Source: CAIKXD01 sp035439485 (lineage in GTDB: Bacteria; Bacteroidota; Bacteroidia; UBA4408). From it: a stretch of DNA of 6,349 nucleotides. The notes beneath the pieces were generated by a model that saw only the letters and a list, made by a program, of their open reading frames with translations, was not told where the DNA came from and did not search any database. Position numbers and translations under genes: made by a program. The stretch spans positions 1-6,349 of the forward strand of contig DAORKI010000158.1 in the NCBI GenBank assembly GCA_035439485.1. Reading direction: 5' to 3'. Positions within the stretch are counted from its first letter, which is position 1, and each line of letters begins with the position of its first letter. Positions 5,472 to 6,349 of the stretch are shown here, piece by piece.

Positions 5472-6349
5472 TTAATAATTTTTACTGAGTTGTAGCATGC
5501 TGTAAATTAAATCAGAATAATTTATTTCGGCATTAAATTTATTTAGCCAAGTTTGATAGGCATTTCTTCTTAAATTAAAATAGTTTTCCTCGTCTAAATT
5601 ATAAAGTTTGCATAACTTTTCAATGATTTCACTTGCTTCAGGATGAGAAGAAAGCAAATATCCATTTTTTTCGTTTTCAATGATTTCTGAAACTCCACCA
5701 ACATCAGTTCCAATAACTGGAATTGAAAATGACATTGCCTCCATCATACTCACAGGAATTCCCTCATAACTACTTGTATTTAATAATACATCAAAATGTG
5801 TTTTATTTAAGTAGGCATACACTTCCTTTTTAGATATATCACCAGTTAATACATACTTAATATTAGATTTGTTAAATAATCTATTAAAAGCATATTGTTT
5901 AATATCTAAGTGATCATTGCCTTCGCCAATATGATGCCATTCCACATTAAAGCCTTCAAGTTGTTCAAGCGCTGCCACCAATAAATCAATGCGTTTAATT
6001 TTTCCTAAGAATGCTAGACTTAAAATTTTTAATGTTTTTTCTTTTGGTTCTAACCTCACATTTTGCACTTTTTCAACACCTAAGTAGCTAACAATTAGCT
6101 TCTCAGAATTAACAAAAGGTACTTTTTTTAAAATATATTGCTTTGTTTGTTCAGAAACAGGAAATACAGCATCAAGACGACTAAACATGGCGCTTCTCAT
6201 TGGCAAATAATGTTCAGGAGCACGTTCAAAATATAAATCCCAATTATGCAAACGCGAAAAAGCACCTGCAATTTTATATTTTTTCCTTAAATTACCAATG
6301 CCTAATGTGTATTCATTGCACCAATAGGTGTAGCAGGTAGTGCGATGAA
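5472..6349 (-). CDS. GT4-family glycosyltransferase (5' end cut off by the window)
   Basis: The frame is open from the right edge to the TAA at 5472-5474, giving 291 visible residues. A TTG at 6251 could be taken as a start, but conserved-looking sequence continues upstream of it (TYWCNEYTLGIGNLRKKYKIAGAFSRLHNWDLYFE), so the gene begins outside the window. Numbering from the edge, SRLHNWDLY (31-39) resembles the end of the acceptor-side Rossmann domain in enzymes that carry S-R-x-H-x-x-D-L-Y. The nucleotide-sugar domain starts near LAFLGKIKR. The EX7E catalytic motif EGIPVSMME is at 195-203, followed by PVIGTDVGGVSEII. It should transfer a sugar from an activated donor with retention of configuration, probably onto a surface polysaccharide or lipopolysaccharide. 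The acceptor is unknown; coupling to lpxH supports an envelope role. Confidence 0.92.
   Translation of the reverse strand, partial: HRTTCYTYWCNEYTLGIGNLRKKYKIAGAFSRLHNWDLYFERAPEHYLPMRSAMFSRLDAVFPVSEQTKQYILKKVPFVNSEKLIVSYLGVEKVQNVRLEPKEKTLKILSLAFLGKIKRIDLLVAALEQLEGFNVEWHHIGEGNDHLDIKQYAFNRLFNKSNIKYVLTGDISKKEVYAYLNKTHFDVLLNTSSYEGIPVSMMEAMSFSIPVIGTDVGGVSEIIENEKNGYLLSSHPEASEIIEKLCKLYNLDEENYFNLRRNAYQTWLNKFNAEINYSDLIYSMLQLSKNY

Noticed and set aside
5472..6251. Complete 259-residue glycosyltransferase starting at TTG 6251
   Set aside because: The same frame continues upstream to the window edge with conserved-looking sequence, so the gene is truncated by the window rather than starting there.

Overview
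This window comes from a low-GC member of the Bacteroidota, probably a draft or metagenome scaffold. Three things point there. The left-hand protein ends in a YPNP motif that opens a type IX secretion (T9SS) type A sorting domain. Coding starts are A-rich and lack consistent Shine-Dalgarno sites. The genes for envelope lipid and glycan synthesis have a Bacteroidota flavour. A run of exactly 100 Ns inside a tandem repeat is a scaffold join, so the real size of that region is unknown.

All recognisable genes lie on the minus strand; read right to left they run as follows. (1) The 3' part of a GT4-family glycosyltransferase, cut by the right edge. (2) Two bases later, an LpxH-type UDP-2,3-diacylglucosamine diphosphatase of lipid A synthesis, apparently co-transcribed with it. 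(3) About 710 bp of tandem 56-57 bp repeats, each with a strong palindromic core and a weaker second hairpin, interrupted by the N gap. (4) A 126-bp nested inverted repeat touching the 5' side of (5) a tRNA-Arg(CCG). (6) Fourteen bases after the tRNA, arfB, a ribosome-rescue peptidyl-tRNA hydrolase. (7) An AT-rich spacer of 268 bp. (8) A very large secreted protein with a BNR/Asp-box beta-propeller, a PKD domain, Ig-like modules and the start of a T9SS tail, cut by the left edge.

Two functional units can be argued: an envelope pair (glycosyltransferase plus lpxH), and a translation pair (tRNA-Arg plus arfB) that probably shares one transcript. The large propeller protein is a separate gene. 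The part least explained by ordinary genes is 3820-4667, the palindrome plus the structured tandem array. It does not look like CRISPR, an integron or a protein-coding region, and is the best target for follow-up.
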